A DNA stretch of 8,166 nucleotides from Pseudomonadota bacterium (GTDB lineage Bacteria; CALINM01), in NCBI GenBank assembly GCA_026415985.1, contig JAOAGA010000070.1:1-8166 (forward strand), in the 5' to 3' direction. Under the pieces are notes generated by a model, which was not told the origin of the DNA, searched no databases, and saw only the letters and a list, made by a program, of their open reading frames with translations. The translations under genes were made by a program, and so were the position numbers. Of the stretch, positions 1 through 6,880 are shown piece by piece (the first letter of the stretch is position 1; each line of letters starts with the position of its first letter).

Positions 1-734
1 TGCCAGAAGGTGGTGTAATAACCATCGAGACTTCTAATTATTATCTTGATAGAAGTTTTATTAAAATACACAAATATGGTCATGTCGGTGAATACGTAAG
101 AATAAGTATCTCCGATACAGGGTATGGAATACCTAAAGATATACAGGATAAAATTTTTGACCCCTTTTTTACTACTAAAGAACAAGGTAAAGGAACGGGG
201 CTCGGGCTTTCAATAGTATATAATATTATAAAGCAACACAACGGATATATTAATGTTTATAGCGAAGAAGGCATCGGAACAACCTTTAATATTTACCTGC
301 CTATATCCCAAGAAGAAGAGGTTAACAATTTTAATAGTGAAAAGGATTCAAGCTTTGTTTCTAAACTAAATATTAATATCCTCGTTGTAGATGACGACGA
401 GATGGTACTACATAGCCTTAAAAATTATCTTGAAACATTAGGTGCTCAGGTATTTACCGCAAGAAGCGGAAAGGAAGCCTTAGACTTTTTTGAAAAAAAT
501 TATAATAACACAGATTTATTAATATTAGATATAATTTTGCCTGATATAAACGGGCTTATTCTTTACAAAAAGATAAGGGAGATAAAGGAAGACATAAAGA
601 TAATCTTTATCAGCGGATACAATATCTCAGTTATCAAAGAGATTGAAGATATTGATTTTGATGTTCCTTTTATACAAAAGCCCTTGTCTATGACAAAGCT
701 CGTTGAACTGATTAATAAAATTACCTCTCAATAA
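1..734 (+). CDS. Hybrid sensor histidine kinase with C-terminal receiver (3' part, 5' end outside window)
   Basis: The reading frame is open from the left edge (first full codon at base 3) to the TAA at 732-734 and shows 243 residues. Visible residues 1-100 are the end of a HATPase_c domain: the strand after the missing N box ([10 protein letters not shown]), G1 box DTGYGIP (38-44), F box IFDPFFTTK (51-59) and G2 box GKGTGLGLS (62-70). A polar linker (about 101-123) leads to a CheY-like receiver with the acidic cluster DDD (130-132), phospho-acceptor Asp 176 (ILDIILPD), Ser 204 and Lys 226 (QKP). A start at the internal Met (base 402) would cut the receiver after its first strand, so the single fused frame is preferred. 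The sensor and DHp/His-box regions are not in the window, so the signal is unknown. It converges on the hydrogenase operon; a role in controlling it is only a positional guess. Confidence 0.93.
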   Translation, partial: PEGGVITIETSNYYLDRSFIKIHKYGHVGEYVRISISDTGYGIPKDIQDKIFDPFFTTKEQGKGTGLGLSIVYNIIKQHNGYINVYSEEGIGTTFNIYLPISQEEEVNNFNSEKDSSFVSKLNINILVVDDDEMVLHSLKNYLETLGAQVFTARSGKEALDFFEKNYNNTDLLILDIILPDINGLILYKKIREIKEDIKIIFISGYNISVIKEIEDIDFDVPFIQKPLSMTKLVELINKITSQ

Positions 735-1170
735 TTTCTATGATCTTTTTCACGCAGGGTAAAACCAACTTTTCTAATCTTTCCGACAAATTCAGGGAGA
801 TATTGAAGTTATAACCCTTTGTTCCGACCACAAAACCTTTGACCTCCTTTTCATTAAGTCTTAATAAATCTATTACCTGATTGATATTTATATCATGAAC
901 TGTTTTGAATTTACCGCTTCCCTTTGAAAGTTCAGAAAGGGGGAAAACTTCGATAATACCATCAGTTCCCTTCTCAAATACATCAACAATAATAAAATCC
1001 CCTCCCCCAAGAAGCACTTCATATATCTGCCATGGAGAAGGGGTTGGAAGATAGTATAGCGTTACCTTCTTTTTAAAATCTATTTTTTTGAGCTCTTCTA
1101 AAACAAATAACCCAAAGGCATCATCGCCCATCAGGGGGTTGCCAAGTCCAACAACTTTATAGTTCATCAT
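721..1170 (-). CDS. hyaD: [NiFe] hydrogenase maturation protease (HyaD/HybD family, peptidase M52)
   Basis: 149 residues, a normal length for the family. These nickel-sensing endopeptidases act in the cytoplasm and remove the C-terminal tail of the hydrogenase large subunit once Ni is inserted, allowing the active site to close. The N-terminal signature [13 protein letters not shown] (8-20) is intact. The three residues matching the Ni/Cd ligands of E. coli HybD (Glu16, Asp62, His93) appear to be Asp17, Asp63 (IIVDVF) and His92 (TVHDIN). The start overlaps the cytochrome b stop in an ATGA arrangement, implying translational coupling; a second Met directly follows the first. It is the last gene of the hydrogenase operon, and its 3' end overlaps the convergent sensor kinase gene by 14 bases. 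The presumed substrate in this operon has an unusually short tail (see findings). Confidence 0.93.
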   Translation of the reverse strand: MMNYKVVGLGNPLMGDDAFGLFVLEELKKIDFKKKVTLYYLPTPSPWQIYEVLLGGGDFIIVDVFEKGTDGIIEVFPLSELSKGSGKFKTVHDININQVIDLLRLNEKEVKGFVVGTKGYNFNISLNLSERLEKLVLPCVKKIIEIIER

Positions 1171-1862
1171 TTTTTCTTTAGAAACTTGTGCCCGCTAAAT
1201 ACTATTGAAATATCTCCTTCTTTCCAGAAAACCTCCCGCCAGATCTCGATGTAGATGTGAATTATTACAAAGAATATCATTAACCAAGCAATAAGGTGAT
1301 GGGCAATTCTTATATTGACGAGATTACCAAAGATTATGTAGGCTATCTGACCTGTATAATAAAAAACATACTGCCCGCCCGGAATGGCTGTATTTTCCGC
1401 ATTGATTTGGGGAGACAACATGGCAAATCCTGTAATCAGCATCAATGCCTTAAAAACTATGATAAACAAAAAGATACCCCATGCATTCAAGGCATCCATT
1501 CTGTCTTCATCACTTTCGGGTCTGTCCTTCATATCAAGAGTAAAATAGTGTTTAAGCATCTGTAATGCCTCTTTTCCTCTTTCTCTTAGGGGGAAGATGA
1601 ACTTAAAATATGGATGCCTACCGAAAAAGAAAAGATATATCCAGATTATTAAAATCACATCAAGAACTATTGCTCCCAAATAATGAATGAGCCTTACATA
1701 GCCCATAACATAGGAGTCAATAACCTCACCTGTTTCAAATACAAGAAAGGGGTGAGCTATATAAAAACCGGTAACAGCACAGGCGATAAAGGCAACAAAC
1801 ATTGCCCAATGGTTGAATCTTAAAAGCCCGTTCATTCTATATACACGTTTGAACTCTGACAT
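1167..1862 (-). CDS. hyaC: Ni/Fe-hydrogenase b-type cytochrome subunit
   Basis: 231 residues. This is the membrane diheme cytochrome b that anchors the hydrogenase dimer and passes electrons from its Fe-S chain to quinone. Four hydrophobic helices are visible at about 20-38, 60-80, 128-150 and 185-207. Histidines in or beside helices suit heme binding: His18 (RFNHW), His60 (RLIHY), His188/189 (RIAHH) and His202 (IIHIY). The loop at 81-127 is charged and presumably cytoplasmic. The start is supported by a strong ribosome-binding site, AGGAGG, six bases or so before the ATG. It lies 135 bases downstream of the large subunit gene, a larger gap than elsewhere in the operon, and overlaps the protease gene by 4 bases. 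The order small-large-cytochrome-protease matches known uptake hydrogenase operons such as those of Wolinella and E. coli hya. Confidence 0.95.
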   Translation of the reverse strand: MSEFKRVYRMNGLLRFNHWAMFVAFIACAVTGFYIAHPFLVFETGEVIDSYVMGYVRLIHYLGAIVLDVILIIWIYLFFFGRHPYFKFIFPLRERGKEALQMLKHYFTLDMKDRPESDEDRMDALNAWGIFLFIIVFKALMLITGFAMLSPQINAENTAIPGGQYVFYYTGQIAYIIFGNLVNIRIAHHLIAWLMIFFVIIHIYIEIWREVFWKEGDISIVFSGHKFLKKK

Positions 1863-1997
1863 TTAATACCTCCTGTTGTAAAAAATTATTCAGGTTAGGT
1901 TGTACCATGCAAGTGATAAATGACTATTAAATTGCTTAATTACGCCGTCATTTCCCTCTTATGAACGAATCAATTTCAATACCCATGATAAATAACA
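1863..1997. other. Intergenic gap inside the hydrogenase operon
   Basis: 135 bases between the large subunit stop and the cytochrome b start. I see the cytochrome ribosome-binding site at its left end, no convincing terminator or hairpin, and no credible small gene; only runs of about 12-20 codons are open here. With the operon's other gaps at 10 and -4 bases, this one is comparatively long. It would be where the rest of a normal large-subunit C-terminal tail might be sought if a frameshift were involved. Confidence 0.6.
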
Positions 1998-3644
1998 TCA
2001 TCTCCTTACAATATGGATAGCACAGGCAAGACATGGATCAAAGGAGTGGACAGTTCTTAGAACCTCAAGGGGCTGATCTTTGTTCACACAGGGATTTCCA
2101 ATCAAACTCTGTTCGCAGGGGCCTCTCTGACCCAAAGCATCCTTGGGAGAAAAATTCCATGTAGAGGGAACAATACATTGATAATTTTTAATCTTATAAT
2201 TTTCAATACTTACCCAATGACCTAAACCACCCCTTGGTGCTTCTATCAAGCCATAACCCATGGCCTCTTTTGGCATTGAATATTTGGTAAAGGTTTCCTC
2301 ATTAACCTTCAGATTGGCAACTAACTCACCAACCCATTTTTCCGCTGTATCGGCAAGCCATTTTGTCTCTATGCATCTTGCAGCAGTTCTGCCCAATGTT
2401 CCGAAAAGTGCTGATGCAGGTGCGTTTAGTGTCTTTAATGCGTAATCTACCAGAGCCTTTACTTCTTTATTACCGCTTGCATAGGCTATTAAAACTCTTG
2501 AGAGGGGGCCTACTTCCATAGGTTTATTGTCATATCTTGGTGCCTTTACCCAGCTATACTTATCGTTTTCTTTGCAAGATCCGTCATCATTTAGTCCTGT
2601 ATAGTTGGGCTCGGTAACACCATCTTTTGGATGGATTCCTTTGGTTTCATCTGAGTATTTATACCAAGAATGTTTAACATGTTCGGTAATCTTTTCAGGA
2701 TCAAACTTATGAACCTTTGATAAATCACCATTCAAGATTACGCCTGCAGGGAAGAATAAATTACTTCTGTCGGTATCATCGGAAAGTCTGAAATCACCAT
2801 ATGATAAATAATTTTTGTGTCCTGCTCCTACATTTTGAAGACCATACTCTTTGTAAACCTGTCCTGCAAGTAACAGATCGGGCAGATATGCGGTATCCAC
2901 AAACTCTTTCAGCTTTCTGAATCTAAACAAGATATCACCTATCCTCTTAGGATCCAATAAATCTTTAACACAGGTGACACCACCTACCACAAGACCCTGT
3001 GTATGTGGTTCCTTTCCGCCTAAGATTGCCATTATCTGTCCGCCGTATCTCTGAACCTCAAGGGCATCCAGATAGTGGGAAACAATTAAAAGCACCGCTT
3101 CTGGCGGAACTTTATAGGCACCATGTCCCCAGTAACCATTTGCAAAAGGTCCTAACTGACCGCTTTTAACAAGATTTTCAACCTTCTTTTTAACTTCGGC
3201 AAATCTTGCTCTACCCGCATTATAAGTTGAGCCAACAGAAAAGGCTAAATCTTCTGCCTTTTTCGGATCTGCCTGTAAAACCTTTGTTATATCAACCCAG
3301 TCAAGACCATGCAATATATAAAAATGAACAATGTGATCCATAATATACTGAGCTGATTTTATTAGGTTCCTGACAATTCTTGCGTTTTTTGGCGGAACAA
3401 TTTTAATGGCATTCTCAACAGCATGAATAGAAGCATCATAGTGAACATGAGTGCAGACACCACAAATCCTTTGGGTGAACATTCCTGCATCCCTCGGATC
3501 TCTTCCCTTTAAAATTATTTCAAATCCTCTGAACAAAGTCCCCGATGATAAAGCTTCTTTAACCTTACCGCCTTCCACCTCTACCTCAACTCTTAAATGT
3601 CCTTCTATTCTTGTAATTGGATCTATTATTGTTCTCTTAGCCAT
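1998..3644 (-). CDS. hyaB: [NiFe] hydrogenase large (catalytic) subunit, group 1 uptake type
   Basis: 548 residues. It carries the Ni-Fe(CN)2CO active site that splits H2; it is exported folded with the Tat-tagged small subunit. The N-terminal RIEGHLRVE motif (12-20) is present. The L1 motif RICGVCTHVH (59-68) supplies Cys61 and Cys64, and the L2 motif DPCLACAIH (536-544) supplies Cys538, Cys541 and His544. The conserved APRGGLGHW segment is also present. The start is clear: GGAGG lies 6 bases before the ATG and overlaps the small subunit's stop codon region. Cys rather than selenocysteine is encoded at the first L2 position. The oddity is the C-terminus: only IVRR follows His544, whereas proteolytically matured family members usually carry roughly 15 or more residues there. 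Otherwise the length and motifs look normal and the enzyme should be functional. Confidence 0.97.
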   Translation of the reverse strand: MAKRTIIDPITRIEGHLRVEVEVEGGKVKEALSSGTLFRGFEIILKGRDPRDAGMFTQRICGVCTHVHYDASIHAVENAIKIVPPKNARIVRNLIKSAQYIMDHIVHFYILHGLDWVDITKVLQADPKKAEDLAFSVGSTYNAGRARFAEVKKKVENLVKSGQLGPFANGYWGHGAYKVPPEAVLLIVSHYLDALEVQRYGGQIMAILGGKEPHTQGLVVGGVTCVKDLLDPKRIGDILFRFRKLKEFVDTAYLPDLLLAGQVYKEYGLQNVGAGHKNYLSYGDFRLSDDTDRSNLFFPAGVILNGDLSKVHKFDPEKITEHVKHSWYKYSDETKGIHPKDGVTEPNYTGLNDDGSCKENDKYSWVKAPRYDNKPMEVGPLSRVLIAYASGNKEVKALVDYALKTLNAPASALFGTLGRTAARCIETKWLADTAEKWVGELVANLKVNEETFTKYSMPKEAMGYGLIEAPRGGLGHWVSIENYKIKNYQCIVPSTWNFSPKDALGQRGPCEQSLIGNPCVNKDQPLEVLRTVHSFDPCLACAIHIVRR

Positions 3645-3654
3645 TTATGACCTC

Positions 3655-4839
3655 CTACTCTTCTTTTTCATGCTCGCTACAACACTCTTTGTTGTAGCCC
3701 TTTTTCTTGCCTTTAAAGTAACTATAAAAGGCATGAACGCCCATACCAACAGCGCTTATACCAATGAGAGTCCAACCAACATGGTCTGCTGTTGACTCAA
3801 CACCCGGTAGTATTCTTGCTTCTATTGGCTTTTCCAGGGGAGCCATTCTGTCCCAGAAGGCGGGTTCGCTACAGCCGATACAACCATGGCCAGCCTTAAT
3901 TGGTGATGCTATATCATCGTTCCAGCCCTGAATATTGCAGTTGTTATAGGTAAGAGGGCCTTTGCATCCAACTTTATATAAACAAAATCCCTTTTTTGCT
4001 CCCTCATCTCCCCACTCTCTGACAAACTCACCTGCATCAAAATGTGCCCTCCTTGGACAGGTATCGTGAATTCTTTTACCGTAAGCAAACAGAGGTCTTC
4101 CGCCCTTCGTTGTCGGGATCTTTCCGAAAAGTATAAAATAAAGTATTGTTCCAACAAGGCTTGCGCTGTTATAGGGGCATCCTGGAATTATAACCGAGTT
4201 TATGCCCAACGCATCGTTTATAGATTTTGACCCTGTAGGGTTTGGATAAGAGGCTTGGGGGCCACCATAGGATGCACAATGGCCAATTGATATTACCGCT
4301 GCGGCATCTTTTGTAACTTCCTTTGCCTTTTCTAAGCCTGTTACCGCTTTGCTTCCTACTCTTAAAAACTTACCATCCATTTTAGTGGGAATGGAACCTT
4401 CACAAATACAGATATATTTTCCTTTGTATTTTGCCATTGTATCTTTTAAGCTCTTTTCCGCTGACTCACCGGAAGGTGCCATAACAGTATCGTGGTAATC
4501 AAGAGACAGATACTGTAAAATTATCTCCGCAACACCGGGATTATTGGAACGAAGCAAAGATTCTGTGCAACCTGTACATTCTGCAAAATGAAGCCAGATA
4601 ACGGGAATTCGGCTGGCAATTTCTGCTGCCCTTGCCACTCTTTGTTCAAAAACAGGTGGTAGCATCATAGTAGCGCTCATAATAGCAGACCATTTAAGAA
4701 AACCTCTTCTGCTTATACCAGAAAAACTTAACCATTCCATAAAGCCCTTTCTCTCAGGATATTCTGCTTCAAGTTCTTCAAGGCGGGCATCGCATTTTTT
4801 CAGCAGGGACTTTAACTCTTTTTTGATTTTTTCCTCCAT
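3655..4839 (-). CDS. hyaA: [NiFe] hydrogenase small subunit, Tat-exported and membrane-anchored
   Basis: 394 residues. It relays electrons from the active site through three Fe-S clusters to cytochrome b. A twin-arginine signal SRRGFLK (43-49) sits after an unusually long charged N-region and is followed by a hydrophobic stretch, with likely cleavage near VARAA (68-72). Proximal cluster ligands are Cys88, Cys91 (ECTGC), Cys188 and Cys221. Distal ligands are His258, Cys261, Cys286 and Cys292. Medial ligands are Cys301, Cys320 and Cys323, with Pro313 in the usual non-ligand place, so a [3Fe-4S] cluster. Gly occupies both positions (90 and 193) that hold the two extra Cys of oxygen-tolerant enzymes, predicting a standard [4Fe-4S] proximal cluster. 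One helix at about 353-374 anchors the C-terminus, followed by a Lys/Cys/Glu-rich tail. A purine-rich GGGAGGG precedes the start. First gene of its operon. Confidence 0.97.
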   Translation of the reverse strand: MEEKIKKELKSLLKKCDARLEELEAEYPERKGFMEWLSFSGISRRGFLKWSAIMSATMMLPPVFEQRVARAAEIASRIPVIWLHFAECTGCTESLLRSNNPGVAEIILQYLSLDYHDTVMAPSGESAEKSLKDTMAKYKGKYICICEGSIPTKMDGKFLRVGSKAVTGLEKAKEVTKDAAAVISIGHCASYGGPQASYPNPTGSKSINDALGINSVIIPGCPYNSASLVGTILYFILFGKIPTTKGGRPLFAYGKRIHDTCPRRAHFDAGEFVREWGDEGAKKGFCLYKVGCKGPLTYNNCNIQGWNDDIASPIKAGHGCIGCSEPAFWDRMAPLEKPIEARILPGVESTADHVGWTLIGISAVGMGVHAFYSYFKGKKKGYNKECCSEHEKEE

Positions 4840-4863
4840 AATCCCTCCCCTTTTTTAAAGTAT

Positions 4864-4899
4864 TATTTTGAATAAATCACAAAAAAAACAAAAAGTCAA
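4864..4899 (-). promoter_or_regulatory. Candidate sigma-70-type promoter for the hydrogenase operon
   Basis: Reading the minus strand, TTGACT (4899-4894) is followed 17 bases later by TTTATT (4876-4871). That gives a five of six match at -35 and four of six at -10, with ideal spacing. Transcription would begin near 4864, leaving a leader of about 25 bases that holds the GGGAGGG ribosome-binding site. The whole gap is very AT-rich, so chance matches are likely. I saw no clear sigma-54 (GG-N10-GC) element here. Confidence 0.4.
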
Positions 4900-4900
4900 G

Positions 4901-5060
4901 TTAAATATAAAACATTGTTTTTTATTTAATTATTTTTTTTTAGGATAATAACTATCTGAAAAAATGAACTTTAATAAATTATAAAACCTGATTGTTCTAT
5001 AGTTACATTAGAAAAAATTATTATAAATAAAATAGTGTTTTGTTTATTATTTTGGTTACA
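4901..5060. other. AT-rich intergenic DNA upstream of the hydrogenase promoter
   Basis: About 160 bases of very AT-rich sequence with several A and T runs and no credible open reading frame. Regulator binding sites for the hydrogenase operon would be expected here, but I could not identify a convincing dyad or repeat. Confidence 0.5.
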
Positions 5061-5088
5061 AAAAAAGAGGGAGATACCCCTCTTTTTT
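5061..5088 (-). terminator. Intrinsic terminator of the flavoprotein operon
   Basis: An 11-base-pair perfect stem (5061-5071 with 5078-5088) encloses a 6-base loop. The core is GAGGG/CCCTC flanked by A and T runs. On the minus strand this gives a stable hairpin ending in a run of six U, starting about 40 bases after the flavoprotein stop codon. The A/T symmetry means it could also act in the other direction. It separates the flavoprotein operon from the hydrogenase operon. Confidence 0.9.
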
Positions 5089-5128
5089 AATACTTAATAT
5101 GATAAGCATTTAGCTAATTTTTAAGATA

Positions 5129-6799
5129 CTATCTCAGTGTTCCGAAATATTTTGAGGTTTTTTCTTTAGCCTTTACCTCATCTCTTATATAATCAGGAAG
5201 GATCATCGGCGATATCCTGTCAGTAACAATGCCTGCATCGGAGATTTCCTTTTCGTATTTTTCAACGTGACTTAAGGTTAAATCTGCAAGTTTTATGTCT
5301 CTTATATATTGAGATGCCGAAAGTCCCGCCCTTCTTCCAAAGACAAGTATATCAAGAAGTGAGTTACCCATAAGTCTGTTTCTTCCATGAACACCACCTG
5401 AAACCTCTCCTGCACTGTATAGTCCCGGTATCTCAGTCATGGCATTTTCATCCATCCAGAGACCTCCGTTTTGGTAATGAACAGTTGGGAATATTAGCAT
5501 AGGCTCTTTAGATATATCAATGCCATGTCTTATAAACTGAATGTATTTTGCAGGTAGCTCTCTTTTTACTGTTCCTTCCCCTTCCAACATATCAATCATC
5601 GGTGAGTCTAACCAAACTCCTACTCTGCCTGTTGGAGTGATAATGCCGTTACCTCTCTCTGTGCACTCTCTGATAATACAGGCAGATTCTACATCTCTTG
5701 GCTCTAGGGGAAATACAAACTCTTCTCCCTTAACATTCAAAAGCGTTGCCCCAAGCCCTCTGACCTTTTCAGTTATTAGAAGACCGACATTTTGTTCAGG
5801 ATAGACGACGCCTGTTGGATGATACTGAACAGAATCCATATATCTTAATTTAACGCCTGCCCTATAAGCCATAACTATTCCGTCTGCGGTAGCACCGTAA
5901 TGGTTTGTGCATGGAAAGCCGTTAAAATGTAATCTGCCAAAGCCACCTGTCGCCATAATTACTGCCTTGGCTTTAACAATATAATACTCTTCTGTCTCAA
6001 GATTATACAAAATGGCACCTGCACATCTGCCGTTTGAGTCAAGAACAAGCTCAACCGCGGGAGAAAACTCAATAACATCAATATTATCTGAGAGGTTTCT
6101 TACCTCATCTCTTAAAACTCTCATTATCTCTGAACCGGTCATATCTCCACAGGAGTGCATTCTTTTTCTGCAGGTTCCGCCACCGTGTCTAACCTTCATC
6201 CTGCCATCGGGATATTTATCAAACATCATGCCTAAGCTCTCAAGCCAATGGGCGATAATTGGAGCATCTTTGGTAAGGGCCGATACAATCTTTCGGTCAT
6301 TTAGAAAATGACCACCACCCATGGTATCAAGAAAATGGTAGTAGGGAGAGTCTACTTCTTGGTCGGCAGCCTGAATTCCACCTTCTGCCATGACCGTATT
6401 GGCATCACCATGTCTTAATTTAGTTGCAAGTATTACCTTACAACCTTCTTTGGCAGACATAATAGCTGCCGATGAACCTGCACCACCACCGCCGATCACA
6501 AGAACATCGGTTTCCATGTCGGGATTTTTTAAATCAAAGTCCTTTGGGTTAATCCTGCTGTGGGCCTCTAACAAATCTGCTAATTCATTGGGAAAATACT
6601 GACCTTTGTCGGGACCAACATTTACAACCCTTTTAGTGCCTTCCATATAGTCGGGATGAAATTTTGATAAAACTTCCTTTCTCTGATCCATAGTAAGGGG
6701 CTTAAAAGTTTCTCCTCTTCTTACCCTTTCTACTCTTTCTGCCCTTGACTTTTCAACCAATTTTATAGACTCTCTTAAACTTTCAGGATAGCCAGACAT
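5129..6799 (-). CDS. frdA: Fumarate reductase/succinate dehydrogenase-family flavoprotein (atypical)
   Basis: 556 residues. The family interconverts fumarate and succinate with FAD. A Rossmann FAD motif (IGGGGAGSS, 102-110) is followed by ANTVMAEGGIQ (133-143), which aligns with the covalent-FAD segment SHTVxAxGG but has Asn134 where the FAD-linked His is expected. Counterparts of the E. coli FrdA active-site residues are present: His327 (YHPTG), Glu344 and Arg347 (TEKVRG), Arg368 (PRD, the proton donor), His441 (PTVHY) and Arg475 (GRNRL). A charged extension of about 95 residues precedes the FAD domain, and only about 65 residues follow GRRAG (488-492), so the C-terminal domain of the 600-residue FrdA/SdhA proteins is largely missing. 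No Tat or Sec signal is seen, so it is probably cytoplasmic. AAGGAG lies 7 bases before the ATG. Last gene before the terminator. The exact substrate is unproven; another unsaturated acid cannot be excluded. Confidence 0.88.
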   Translation of the reverse strand: MSGYPESLRESIKLVEKSRAERVERVRRGETFKPLTMDQRKEVLSKFHPDYMEGTKRVVNVGPDKGQYFPNELADLLEAHSRINPKDFDLKNPDMETDVLVIGGGGAGSSAAIMSAKEGCKVILATKLRHGDANTVMAEGGIQAADQEVDSPYYHFLDTMGGGHFLNDRKIVSALTKDAPIIAHWLESLGMMFDKYPDGRMKVRHGGGTCRKRMHSCGDMTGSEIMRVLRDEVRNLSDNIDVIEFSPAVELVLDSNGRCAGAILYNLETEEYYIVKAKAVIMATGGFGRLHFNGFPCTNHYGATADGIVMAYRAGVKLRYMDSVQYHPTGVVYPEQNVGLLITEKVRGLGATLLNVKGEEFVFPLEPRDVESACIIRECTERGNGIITPTGRVGVWLDSPMIDMLEGEGTVKRELPAKYIQFIRHGIDISKEPMLIFPTVHYQNGGLWMDENAMTEIPGLYSAGEVSGGVHGRNRLMGNSLLDILVFGRRAGLSASQYIRDIKLADLTLSHVEKYEKEISDAGIVTDRISPMILPDYIRDEVKAKEKTSKYFGTLR

Positions 6800-6880
6800 C
6801 TTATCACTCCTTCTATTTTTATTTATTAGGTTAGTGCAGTTTTTTCATTATTTCAGCATCTCTTTGGAGTAACCTATAAT
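6800..6880 (-). other. Spacer between the Fe-S subunit and flavoprotein genes, with a short inverted repeat
   Basis: The 81-base gap holds the flavoprotein ribosome-binding site (AAGGAG near 6807-6812) and a 7-base inverted repeat, TAGGTTA at 6827-6833 and TAACCTA at 6870-6876, with 36 bases between the arms. The stem would be weak, with no U run after it, so it does not look like a terminator. The two genes are most likely cotranscribed. Confidence 0.45.

Noticed and set aside
682-698. Small hairpin (CCTTGTC/GACAAAG) near the end of the kinase gene that could terminate the hydrogenase transcript
   Set aside because: It lies inside the receiver coding region, the stem is short with a G-U pair, and no proper U run follows on the minus strand.
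402-734. A separate stand-alone response regulator starting at the Met at 402
   Set aside because: The first receiver strand and the acidic Asp cluster lie just upstream in the same open frame, which continues without a stop from the kinase domain.
1900-1997. Possible small peptide or leader gene between the large subunit and cytochrome b genes
   Set aside because: Only runs of about 12-20 codons are open, without suitably spaced ribosome-binding sites or recognisable features.
3451-3795. Plus-strand open frame with a hydrophobic stretch
   Set aside because: It spans the junction of the two hydrogenase structural genes in antisense; both of those genes are certain.
4860-5060. CRISPR-like or tandem repeat structure in the AT-rich gap
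   Set aside because: The similarity is due to simple A and T runs; no repeated unit with regular spacing is present. No tRNA, rRNA, insertion sequence or CRISPR array was seen anywhere in the window.
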